This document shows positions 1 through 5,758 of a stretch of 12,341 nt of DNA, piece by piece. Every line of letters starts with the position of its first letter. The stretch's first letter is position 1. Made by a program: the position numbers and the translations under genes. The notes under the pieces are model-generated. The model was not told the origin of the DNA. It did no database searches and saw only the letters and a program-made list of their open reading frames with translations. The stretch comes from an uncultured Collinsella sp. (GTDB lineage Bacteria; Actinomycetota; Coriobacteriia; Coriobacteriales; Coriobacteriaceae): the NCBI GenBank assembly GCA_958438955.1, contig CAUBTS010000057.1, positions 1 to 12,341 on the forward strand, written 5' to 3'.

Positions 1-53
1 TTCCCTCCAGAGAGAATTCGCTGACTTCGCCACTTCGATCGACAAATCGAAAT

Positions 54-1037
54 TTAAGTTAGGTACCTGCGGTGGGATGCTTTGACATTGCGCTGGTCGA
101 CCATTGCGTACCTTAATGTGGTGTCTATTTTTTTATGGCCAAGGAGCACCTGGACTTGTTCGATGGGCATTCCTTTGTCGATTGCCTTTGTGGCAAGCGT
201 TCTTCTGAACTTATGAGGGTGGACCCTTCCTAAATCAAGCTCGCGCCCCAGTTTTCTAAGCAGCGCCTCGACGCCGCCAATTTGTAGCCTCTCGTGTGGC
301 GCCTTGCTCGACACGAAGAGTGCTTCCGAGCTGTCCATTCGGGTTGACAGGTAATTCTCGATATGGACTTTAGTCTTTGCGTCAAAATAGACGATGCGGT
401 CCTTATTTCCCTTGCCGTGTACGATGCACTCACGATTGATGGTGTCGACAGAGCTCCTGTCCAACGAGACAAGTTCGCCCACACGCATGCCCGTGGAGCG
501 CAACAGGTCGATCAGGGCAAGGTTTCGGGGCGACCCGCAGTTATCACAAAGAATCTCAACGACTTCATCGCTATACGTTTCCTTAATGGGTTGTGGGGCC
601 TTGACCCTTTTAATGCGTCTAACCGGACTCTTGATGATATGGTCTTCATCTTCGAGCCATGAGTAGAAGCTTGAGATGATTCTTCGGACATTGTCGACGG
701 TGACGCGACTGACGCCGGCTTTTTGCTGATAGTCGGAAAGATAGGACCTAATCTCTTCGGTTCCCAGGTCGCAGGCTGGCGTGTCGAACGATTCAAGCAG
801 TTTATTAATGGTTGCTTCGTAGTAGGCGACAGTCCTATCCGAGCAACCTTCGAGGCGTTTCGCGGACAGAAAAAGATCGAGGAATGATTTGTTGTCACTG
901 TCGCCGCTGTTCTCAGCTAACTGGTTTTCATCGAAAAGGCAGTGCGATAAAACCTTTTTGAGCTGGCGGTTCTGCTGCGTGGTCAGGTAGGGGAGCATGA
1001 GGCGGGTAATTTCTCTAGCCGTTTTCGTGAGATCCAT
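54..1037 (-). CDS. Tyrosine-type site-specific recombinase / integrase
   Basis: Phage-integrase family recombinase of 327 residues, a normal full length. An N-terminal SAM-like core-binding domain covers about residues 50-135 and the catalytic domain about 155-322. The whole catalytic set is visible: R185 in TGMRVGEL, K209 in HGKGNKDR, H275 and R278 in HPHKFRR, H301 in LLGHKK and the nucleophile Y310 in TTLRYAMV. It should therefore be active in cutting and rejoining DNA at a specific site. The start is fixed by AAGGAAGGA (minus strand, 1045-1053) seven bases before the ATG. No excisionase, relaxase, phage gene or tRNA target is seen next to it, so whether it moves an element, inverts a segment or is a relic is open. 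XerC/D-like housekeeping function is less likely given the setting beside unknown genes. Confidence 0.9.
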   Translation of the reverse strand: MDLTKTAREITRLMLPYLTTQQNRQLKKVLSHCLFDENQLAENSGDSDNKSFLDLFLSAKRLEGCSDRTVAYYEATINKLLESFDTPACDLGTEEIRSYLSDYQQKAGVSRVTVDNVRRIISSFYSWLEDEDHIIKSPVRRIKRVKAPQPIKETYSDEVVEILCDNCGSPRNLALIDLLRSTGMRVGELVSLDRSSVDTINRECIVHGKGNKDRIVYFDAKTKVHIENYLSTRMDSSEALFVSSKAPHERLQIGGVEALLRKLGRELDLGRVHPHKFRRTLATKAIDKGMPIEQVQVLLGHKKIDTTLRYAMVDQRNVKASHRRYLT

Positions 1038-1458
1038 GGTGGCGTCCTTCCTTGCGCGGTGGGTGGCGCTATTTCCCTTTGTTTACCCGTGCGTTATGGA
1101 AGGGATGCCGGGTGGCACTTCCGCTAGGCAGCGTCAAGGGGACCCGTGAAACCCTGCGCAGGCCTCTGCATCACTCCGGTGCGGCTTTGCCTGCAAAGCG
1201 AGATGTTCAGAAGCGTTTTCTTAGCGGGGGATGTCTTTCGGATTCTTTTGATGGGGATGTGGAAACACTGATGAAGTTTACGAATAGCGAGGTTGAGGGG
1301 TTCGCCTGTGCCCATCGCCTCTCGTGTGCGGATGGATGGTGCCGGTGGTTGTTTGAGACTGCAGTCGCGCCGACGGGATTGGTTGGGGTCGGTACAAGGC
1401 GAGCACGCCCCATGCCGTTATGGTAGATGCATCTTTGTCGATAGAGCGCTCGATTAAT
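1038..1458. other. Gene-free stretch of about 420 bases
   Basis: No convincing gene, RNA gene or insertion sequence is visible. The first 20 bases carry the integrase ribosome site. The rest has only short or low-quality open frames. One small hairpin with arms GCTTTGC/GCAAAGC lies at 1184-1199. The stretch may be decayed sequence of an old mobile region, but nothing in it can be named. Confidence 0.45.
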
Positions 1459-1563
1459 CTACGCGGGAGCGCTGAGAAGATCTTCCAGCATCGGGTCTAC
1501 CCCGGCGGCGACCATGCCCTCGATCAGGTGCTGGGCGTGGAACCGACCAACTGTCCATGCGAT
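1459..1563 (-). pseudogene. 34-codon in-frame continuation after the stop of the 1564-1992 gene
   Basis: Directly after the TAA that ends the upstream unknown gene, the same frame stays open for 34 more codons, beginning IAWTVGRFHAQHLIEG and ending MLEDLLSAPA before a TAG at 1459-1461. The composition (amphipathic, Leu/Glu/Asp-rich, GC at third positions) looks like protein-coding sequence rather than noise. The simplest reading is that the gene was once about 177 residues long and gained a nonsense codon. Chance, or a separate tiny gene, are alternatives. No ribosome site for a separate start is obvious. Confidence 0.35.
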
Positions 1564-1992
1564 TTATGAAAGCGTCTGACAAGCGCGCTCCTTGATATCA
1601 AATGCAGCTTTGCTTAGAACGATTGCCCCTGCGATGTCGGCAAATACGTCGTGATCTCCCCATGTCTTACAGGCTTGTATCATGCCCTGGTCGATAGCAT
1701 CCATAACAAAGGTGCCGGATCCGTCCGCAACGCACACGCCGTCGGCGAAGAGTTTCCAGCTGGACGGCTCACGCGAGTCGTTTCTGGGCAGCTTAATCTG
1801 TAGTACGTGCGGGTCGCCAGCAGCACAGAGCTCTTCCTCGAGCACCTGCACCGTAAAGCGCATCTGGTGGGAGAGGCTGCTCTTGACCATGGCCGAGGCA
1901 TAGCCGCTCGGCTCGTCCAGAAGATGCATTCGTTTTGGCTTGGTTGCCAGGTTGTGGAAGTTGCGCTCACTGCGCACGGAGAAATTGTCCAT
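1564..1992 (-). CDS. Hypothetical protein, possibly truncated by an in-frame stop
   Basis: I do not recognise this 142-residue protein. The start is chosen from AAAGGAG (minus strand, 1998-2004) five bases before the ATG. The frame remains open upstream to 2265, but without a ribosome site and through hairpin-rich sequence. The protein is soluble-looking, with a basic N-terminal part (RSERNFHNLATKPKR), a central beta-like stretch (MRFTVQVLEEEL, residues 44-55), and an acidic/hydrophobic C-terminal half. No signal peptide or membrane segment is seen. It may end early, since coding-like sequence continues in frame past the stop. It lies between a recombinase and a divergent ATPase gene, which suggests accessory DNA. 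Confidence 0.6.
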   Translation of the reverse strand: MDNFSVRSERNFHNLATKPKRMHLLDEPSGYASAMVKSSLSHQMRFTVQVLEEELCAAGDPHVLQIKLPRNDSREPSSWKLFADGVCVADGSGTFVMDAIDQGMIQACKTWGDHDVFADIAGAIVLSKAAFDIKERACQTLS

Positions 1993-1997
1993 ACGGA

Positions 1998-2004
1998 CTC
2001 CTTT
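1998..2004 (-). promoter_or_regulatory. Ribosome binding site deciding the start of the 142-residue gene
   Basis: AAAGGAG on the minus strand with a five-base spacer to the ATG at 1990-1992. It outweighs the upstream in-frame starts, none of which has a comparable site. Confidence 0.7.
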
Positions 2005-2040
2005 CATCGATGTTGGCAGGGCCACCGTGCCTCTTGGCCG

Positions 2041-2066
2041 GTTGGCGTCGGGATCGTGGAGCCAAC
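2041..2066 (-). promoter_or_regulatory. Leader hairpin upstream of the 142-residue gene
   Basis: Arms GTTGGC (2041-2046) and GCCAAC (2061-2066) pair perfectly around a 14-base loop in the probable 5' leader of the minus-strand gene. With the hairpin at 2094-2110 it makes a structured leader. Its function is unknown. Confidence 0.3.
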
Positions 2067-2086
2067 TCTCTACCCCGACTCTGGAT

Positions 2087-2110
2087 AAAACGCGCCCGCT
2101 CCTTGCGGGC
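2087..2110 (-). terminator. Terminator-like hairpin in the leader of the 142-residue gene
   Basis: On the minus strand the sequence reads GCCCGC, loop AAGGA, GCGGGC, then GCGTTTTAT, a GC-rich stem closely followed by four T. It lies upstream of, and in the same direction as, the gene starting at 1992. It could end transcription entering from the right or act as an attenuator. The T tract is short. Confidence 0.35.
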
Positions 2111-2140
2111 AAGAGAAAGTCTATCAACGTGTACGGACAG

Positions 2141-2186
2141 AAATCAAGCGCCGCCTGCGAAATGACGTGCAAGCGGCGCTTGATTT
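2141..2186. repeat. Perfect 14-bp inverted repeat with 18-bp spacer
   Basis: AAATCAAGCGCCGC (2141-2154) is matched exactly by its reverse complement at 2173-2186. The inner bases add a further TGC/GCA pairing after one mismatch. The stem has a GC core flanked by A and T runs on both sides, which is the form of a bidirectional terminator. It stands between two divergent genes, however, where no terminator is needed for either. It could insulate the two promoters, be a protein binding site, or be a remnant of an element end. Confidence 0.7.
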
Positions 2187-2208
2187 CGCCGGCTGCTGTT
2201 AGGCTTAA

Positions 2209-2340
2209 ATTCGAAAAAGTGTCGAAATATCCCGTGTAAAAGTACGGAAAAGTGTCGTAATGCACACTTTAGAACTTCGAAAAAGTGTCGAAATGAGCAC
2301 CTAACAACCGCGGAAAAGTGTATCCTAGTGCTAAAACAGC
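2209..2340 (+). repeat. Array of four 33-bp direct repeats upstream of the ATPase gene
   Basis: Four tandem units begin at 2209, 2242, 2275 and 2308. Each carries the core CGRAAAAGTGT, extended to CGNAAT in the first three. The 'AGTG' of the cores begins at 2218, 2251, 2284 and 2317, so the period is exactly 33 bp. Units 1 and 3 share an identical 19-bp core, and units 2 and 4 begin CGG instead of CGA. Bases between the cores are only loosely conserved. A fixed spacing of about three helical turns puts all four cores on nearly the same face of the DNA, as expected for an operator or iteron-type binding array. The last unit ends 21 bp before the ATPase start codon. Confidence 0.85.
2321..2326 (+). 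promoter_or_regulatory. Candidate -10 box for the ATPase gene
   Basis: TATCCT lies where the fourth repeat departs from the consensus (TATCCT in place of CGNAAT). It would give a start near 2333 and a leader of about 30 bases. No good -35 is seen, so expression may depend on a protein bound to the repeats, or the box may be blocked by it. A small inverted repeat, GTGCT-AAAAC-AGCAC (2328-2342), follows immediately. Confidence 0.35.
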
Positions 2341-2361
2341 ACGTAATTAAGGGATGCACTT

Positions 2362-3684
2362 ATGCTGCAGAGAAAAGCGAAAGCACAGTTTGAATCTTGG
2401 CTTGCCTCGTCGCCTAACAAGGCTCTTTTGGTCAAGGGCGCCCGACAGGTAGGAAAGTCATATCTGGTCAACGTCTTTGCAAACGAATCGTTCGAAAATG
2501 TCGTGACGTTCGACCTTATCGCCGACGCGTCCGTGCGTGATTCGTTTTTGGCGGCGAAAAGTGCGGATGACCTGCTTATGCGCATGTCTATCGCTGCGAC
2601 GCAGCCGATGGTTGCGAACAAGACCGTCGTGGTTATCGACGAGGTGCAGCGATGCCCCAACGTGGTGACGTTTATCAAATACCTGGTCCAGCGCGGCGAC
2701 TTTCGATACATCCTTACCGGATCGCTCCTTGGCGTTGAGCTCGAGGGCATCGATTCCCTGCCGGTGGGGTATGTCGAGCAGGTCCAGATGTACCCGCTCG
2801 ACTTTGAAGAGTTTTGCTGGGCAAATGGCGTTGGTGCCAGCGTGTTTGACATGCTCAGGGGCTGTCTAAAGGATGAGGAGGAGCTCCCCGGCTACCTGTA
2901 TGACCGCTTGCTCGATCTGTTCCATCAGTATGTGGTGGTGGGAGGCATGCCCGACGCGGTCAATTCCTTCTTGGCGACGCGCAATGTCGACGAGGTTCGA
3001 AACATCCACCGCGATCTTCACGCCCTGTATCGCGATGACATCGCAAAGTACGCTCCGCCCGAGCTACGCTTGGTTATTCGCGATATCTATGATTTGATTC
3101 CCAGCGAGGCCGGTTCAAAAAACAAGCGATTCAAGCTGTCGTCGATTAGCGGTGTTAAGCGTTTTTCGCAGGTGACAGACCATTTTCTTTGGCTTTCGGA
3201 GGCGGGTGTTGCGCTTCCCGTGTATAACGTGACAGCTCCGGTAGCGCCTCTTTTAATGGGGGAGCAGCGAAATCTGTTTAAGCTGTTTTACTTGGACACC
3301 GGAATGCTCATGTCCTCATATTCCAAGAAGGTTGCCCAAGGAGCTTTTGATGGAGAGGCAGAAGGCCCCTTTGGCATGAATATGGGGGCGGCATTCGAGG
3401 GCTTTGTCGCGCAAGAGCTCAAGGCCCACGGATTCAGATTGCGCTACTTTACGTCTAAAAAGGTCGGCGAGCTCGATTTTGTTGAGGAGACGCTCGATGG
3501 GGAAGTGCTTGCTATCGAGGTCAAATCGGGCAAGAGCTTTAAGTCCCACGCGGCGCTCGATAACGCACTGGCAACGAAGGGCTACGGAATCGATCGCGCC
3601 CTGGTACTTGCGGAATGTAATCTTCACCGCGATGGTGACGTGCTGTATCTACCCATCTTTATGACAGGGCTTTTGGAGCCGTAA
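2362..3684 (+). CDS. AAA-type ATPase with DUF4143 domain (COG1373 family)
   Basis: A 440-residue ATP-binding protein of the AAA_14/DUF4143 type, a family with many copies in gut bacteria and no settled function. Walker A is GARQVGKS (residues 26-33), Walker B is VVVIDEVQ (89-96), and a sensor-like LTGS lies at 118-121. The family signature YPLDFEEF follows at 144-151. The C-terminal half is the DUF4143 part, with LFYLDTGML and FEGFVAQEL, and ends in a restriction-nuclease-like fold bearing ELDF (370-373) and EVK (386-388), the E...D...ExK arrangement. The ATG follows TAAGGG with an eight-base spacer. It is preceded by four 33-bp repeats. Codon use is mixed and AT-tolerant compared with the ygeXYW genes, which fits acquisition. 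Roles proposed for relatives (defence, addiction, transport of substrates to the nuclease fold) are not supported by anything seen here. Confidence 0.9.
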   Translation: MLQRKAKAQFESWLASSPNKALLVKGARQVGKSYLVNVFANESFENVVTFDLIADASVRDSFLAAKSADDLLMRMSIAATQPMVANKTVVVIDEVQRCPNVVTFIKYLVQRGDFRYILTGSLLGVELEGIDSLPVGYVEQVQMYPLDFEEFCWANGVGASVFDMLRGCLKDEEELPGYLYDRLLDLFHQYVVVGGMPDAVNSFLATRNVDEVRNIHRDLHALYRDDIAKYAPPELRLVIRDIYDLIPSEAGSKNKRFKLSSISGVKRFSQVTDHFLWLSEAGVALPVYNVTAPVAPLLMGEQRNLFKLFYLDTGMLMSSYSKKVAQGAFDGEAEGPFGMNMGAAFEGFVAQELKAHGFRLRYFTSKKVGELDFVEETLDGEVLAIEVKSGKSFKSHAALDNALATKGYGIDRALVLAECNLHRDGDVLYLPIFMTGLLEP

Positions 3685-3690
3685 TGTGCC

Positions 3691-3705
3691 GCCGGCTCTT
3701 CCGGC
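3691..3705. terminator. Weak hairpin between convergent genes
   Basis: GCCGG, loop CTCTT, CCGGC lies seven bases after the ATPase stop and just past the stop of the convergent membrane-protein gene. The stem is only five pairs and has no T run, so termination here is a guess from position. Confidence 0.3.
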
Positions 3706-3721
3706 CCTCCCTTAACCCTCG

Positions 3722-4708
3722 CTACTCGTCGTCCTCGTCGTTGGGGTCGCCCTTGAGGGTGTTGATGTCCAGGTACTGGTTATCGTCCTCTTTTTGCTGG
3801 GTCTCCGACTCCGCTTGGGTGGGGCCGCGGAACAGCTGGAATCCCTCAAACGCAATGACGCCGAGCAGGGCAATGACAATGGCGATAAAGGCAACCTTGA
3901 CTGCCTGCGGAAATTCCGAGAAACGCAGCGCCTTTTCCTTGGCGTAATAATCGGCGAAGCGCTCTTCGCCCGTGCTTTTGGTATACGCCGGTGCGGACGC
4001 GGCCTCCGGGTCATATTCCGGTGCAGGCGTGGCAGCGTACGGATCGTTGAGATAATCGCTCGATGCGGTGCCATAATCCTCTGTCTCGATGCGACCGTTG
4101 CCAGCATAGTCATCGGAATAATCGGAATATGCCGCACCGCCCTCATAGTCCGCGGCGCCCGTGTTGGCGGCAAAAAGCGGGTTAACTGGAACATCGAGCG
4201 CCGGCATGCCGGTAGAGGTCTCATCCAGATCGGTTGCAGCCCAGGAATCGTAGGCAACCTGATGGGCAACGGGCTCATCGAGCCTTGCGACCGGAGGCTT
4301 GCGTGCCGCAGGAACAGGCAACTGCTGGGCGCTGTACATAACAGTGCTGTCGGCCGATTTGCCCTGCGTCGCTGCAGCGAGAAATGCCGCCGTCTCGGAC
4401 GGGTCGCTTGCGGGGCGGGGAGCGGGCGTGGGCGCCGAAGAAGGTGCGGGCGTAGGCGCGGGCGTCGAAACAGGCGACTGCGCAGGAGTCGGCGCAGATG
4501 CGGGCTTAGGCGCAAGTGCGGGATTGGGGTTTGACAGGCGAGCCCCGCCGCCCATGAGTTCGTCGGCGGTCCACGGGCGATCATCCATCACGTCGTCAAG
4601 GCTCAGCGAAAACAGGTCGTCTTCACCCTCATCGAACATGCGGTGCACATGTCCACCAATTGCCGGAATCAATCCGCGACCGGTGCATGATGCCTTGCTC
4701 AACGCCAT
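3722..4708 (-). CDS. Pro/Ala-rich protein with a single C-terminal membrane segment
   Basis: I do not recognise a named family. The 328-residue protein begins with a short folded-looking part (residues 1-55, with acidic MFDEGEDDLFSLSLDDVMDD). A long low-complexity Pro/Ala linker follows (about 60-110, repeated TPAP units), then a disordered Asp/Tyr/Ala-rich region (about 150-240). A charged stretch EERFADYYAKEKALRFSEF leads into one membrane helix at about 272-290 (VAFIAIVIALLGVIAF), and a very acidic tail ends the protein in DPNDEDDE. There is no N-terminal signal, so the topology is probably N-in with the tail outside. The start is chosen from AAAGGA (minus, 4718-4723) and the TATAAT box at 4743-4748. 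An open frame continues upstream through the promoter and is not used. It may be a Collinsella-lineage envelope protein. Confidence 0.75.
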   Translation of the reverse strand: MALSKASCTGRGLIPAIGGHVHRMFDEGEDDLFSLSLDDVMDDRPWTADELMGGGARLSNPNPALAPKPASAPTPAQSPVSTPAPTPAPSSAPTPAPRPASDPSETAAFLAAATQGKSADSTVMYSAQQLPVPAARKPPVARLDEPVAHQVAYDSWAATDLDETSTGMPALDVPVNPLFAANTGAADYEGGAAYSDYSDDYAGNGRIETEDYGTASSDYLNDPYAATPAPEYDPEAASAPAYTKSTGEERFADYYAKEKALRFSEFPQAVKVAFIAIVIALLGVIAFEGFQLFRGPTQAESETQQKEDDNQYLDINTLKGDPNDEDDE

Positions 4709-4742
4709 TCTGTTCCATCCTTTCGAAATACTAATGACATCG

Positions 4743-4748
4743 ATTATA
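4743..4748 (-). promoter_or_regulatory. TATAAT -10 box of the membrane-protein gene
   Basis: A perfect TATAAT on the minus strand, about 35 bases before the ATG at 4706-4708. The expected RNA start near 4736 leaves room for the AAAGGA ribosome site. The -35 region is poor. It indicates that this gene is transcribed on its own rather than only from the regulator upstream. Confidence 0.5.
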
Positions 4749-4827
4749 TGGAACTTCCCAAGCGGCTCGGTCTTGGATTCGTGCTTTCCAGAACTCGCGC
4801 CCAAAGGGGGGCAATCCAGGCGAGTGC

Positions 4828-5481
4828 CTACTTGTCGCCGGCCGCCGCCTTGGCCTCATTGAGGTAGCTATAGAAGCTGTACTTTGAGATGCCAAAGAAC
4901 TCGCAGGCGCGCTCGCTCGACTTGGAAATGAGGAAGGCACCGCGACGGTCGAGGTAGCCAATGGCACGAATGCGCTCGTCTTTGGTCATGAGTGCCGCGG
5001 GCTTGCCCACAAACTGCTCGCACTCGTGCAGCAGGTCCTCGAGCAGGTCGCCGATGTTCTTGGTAATAGGCTCGGGCTCGGTATAGCCCGTGCCGCCGGT
5101 GCCGGTAAAGGCGTCGAGCGAACGCTCAAAAGCCTTCATAAGCGTAATGTCAAAGTTGATGCCCAGAATGCCGACGGGTTTGCCCTCATCGTTGCGGATA
5201 AAGATCGTCGAGGACTTGAGCAGCTTGCCATCGGTGGTTTTGGTGAGGTATGGCTCGCGGTCGTGTACGTCGGTGGCGCCCTCGTGCATGGACTCAAACA
5301 CGATATGGCTGGGGCCGTCACCCAGTTTGCGCCCGCTGACGTGGCCGTTTTCGATCACTACGATGGAGTGGTCCACGTCCTTGGTCTCCAGATCGTGGAC
5401 GACGACTTCGCAGTTGGGGCCAAATTGGAGCGCCAGACCGTGTGCGAGGCGCTTGTAAAACTCAATCTGTGCGGGGGTCAT
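4828..5481 (-). CDS. YheO/DauR-family PAS plus helix-turn-helix transcriptional regulator
   Basis: A 217-residue regulator. Residues about 5-118 match the YheO-like PAS domain (PAS_6), with VVVHDLETKDVDHS near the start and GILGINFDIT at 104-113. A linker of about 25 residues follows, then the HTH_22 DNA-binding domain (about 148-212). That domain carries the family pattern MTKDERIRAIGYLDRRGAFLI (165-185) and the putative recognition helix region in FFGISKYSFYSYL (195-207). The ATG follows AGGAAGG. Known relatives include DauR, which controls D-arginine catabolism, so sensing of a small nitrogenous compound is plausible. It is transcribed divergently from ygeX across a 277-bp spacer, which makes it the natural candidate for local control of ygeX-ygeY-ygeW. 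The ligand and the sign of regulation are unknown. Confidence 0.88.
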   Translation of the reverse strand: MTPAQIEFYKRLAHGLALQFGPNCEVVVHDLETKDVDHSIVVIENGHVSGRKLGDGPSHIVFESMHEGATDVHDREPYLTKTTDGKLLKSSTIFIRNDEGKPVGILGINFDITLMKAFERSLDAFTGTGGTGYTEPEPITKNIGDLLEDLLHECEQFVGKPAALMTKDERIRAIGYLDRRGAFLISKSSERACEFFGISKYSFYSYLNEAKAAAGDK

Positions 5482-5758
5482 GGGTACCTTCCTAAAAATT
5501 AGTTTGGGCTCACTGTGCCATAAACCACACCTGTTCGCAAATAACGAAAGCGTCGCTGCGTTGTGTGACCGTTCGGCGGCGAAAAAGTACCGATTACGGC
5601 AACAAACAATTCGTTAGATATACCAATCAAAAAGTGTGATAGAACATTACTAACAAACTTTTTGTTTGGCATCCACATAAAAGTTCAGTCGTGTGAATGG
5701 GATCGGGCTGAAACGCGTATGCGGGGGCCGGCAAGAGAGGACTTAAGGAGTTCACCGT
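5482..5758. promoter_or_regulatory. Divergent control region between the regulator and ygeX
   Basis: AT-rich relative to its surroundings, and it must hold promoters for both directions. AACAAAC occurs at 5601-5607 and again at 5652-5658. The second copy lies in a small palindrome, CAAAC-TTTTT-GTTTG (5654-5668), a candidate operator. A possible ygeX promoter is a weak TTACGG (5594-5599) with GATATA (5617-5622) 17 bases on; no strong sigma-70 pair stands out. The ygeX ribosome site AAGGAG (5745-5750) ends the region. Confidence 0.5.

Noticed and set aside
34..51. Hairpin TTCGAT-CGACAA-ATCGAA just past the integrase stop as a terminator
   Set aside because: The stem is six bp and AT-rich, and no T run follows on the minus strand. 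It could be a chance palindrome or a recombinase half-site, but nothing supports either.
1052..1426. Plus-strand frame of 124 codons in the gene-free stretch
   Set aside because: It starts at a TTG without a ribosome site, is rich in Arg/Trp/Cys/Gly with no recognisable pattern, and overlaps the integrase leader.
2209..2340. CRISPR-like array
   Set aside because: Only the roughly 11-19-bp core is conserved, the spacers are short and partly similar, there are four units only, and no cas gene is present. An operator-type array fits better.
2144..2359. Small minus-strand frame with an 11-residue period (RHFFE/RHFSV)
   Set aside because: The periodicity only reflects the 33-bp DNA repeats, since 33 is a multiple of three. 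It has no ribosome site and lies across the presumed ATPase promoter.
3712..4584. Arg/Pro-rich minus-strand frame overlapping the membrane-protein gene
   Set aside because: It is an out-of-frame shadow of the Pro/Ala linker. It lacks a ribosome site, whereas the 3722-4708 frame has a promoter, a ribosome site and a clear membrane helix.
5556..5645. CRP-like TGTGA half sites upstream of ygeX
   Set aside because: Several TGTGA words occur, but none has a properly spaced TCACA partner.
5666..5694. TTGGCA as a sigma-70 -35 or sigma-54 element for ygeX
   Set aside because: No acceptable -10 lies 16-18 bases on, and the sigma-54 GG-N10-GC pattern is not met.
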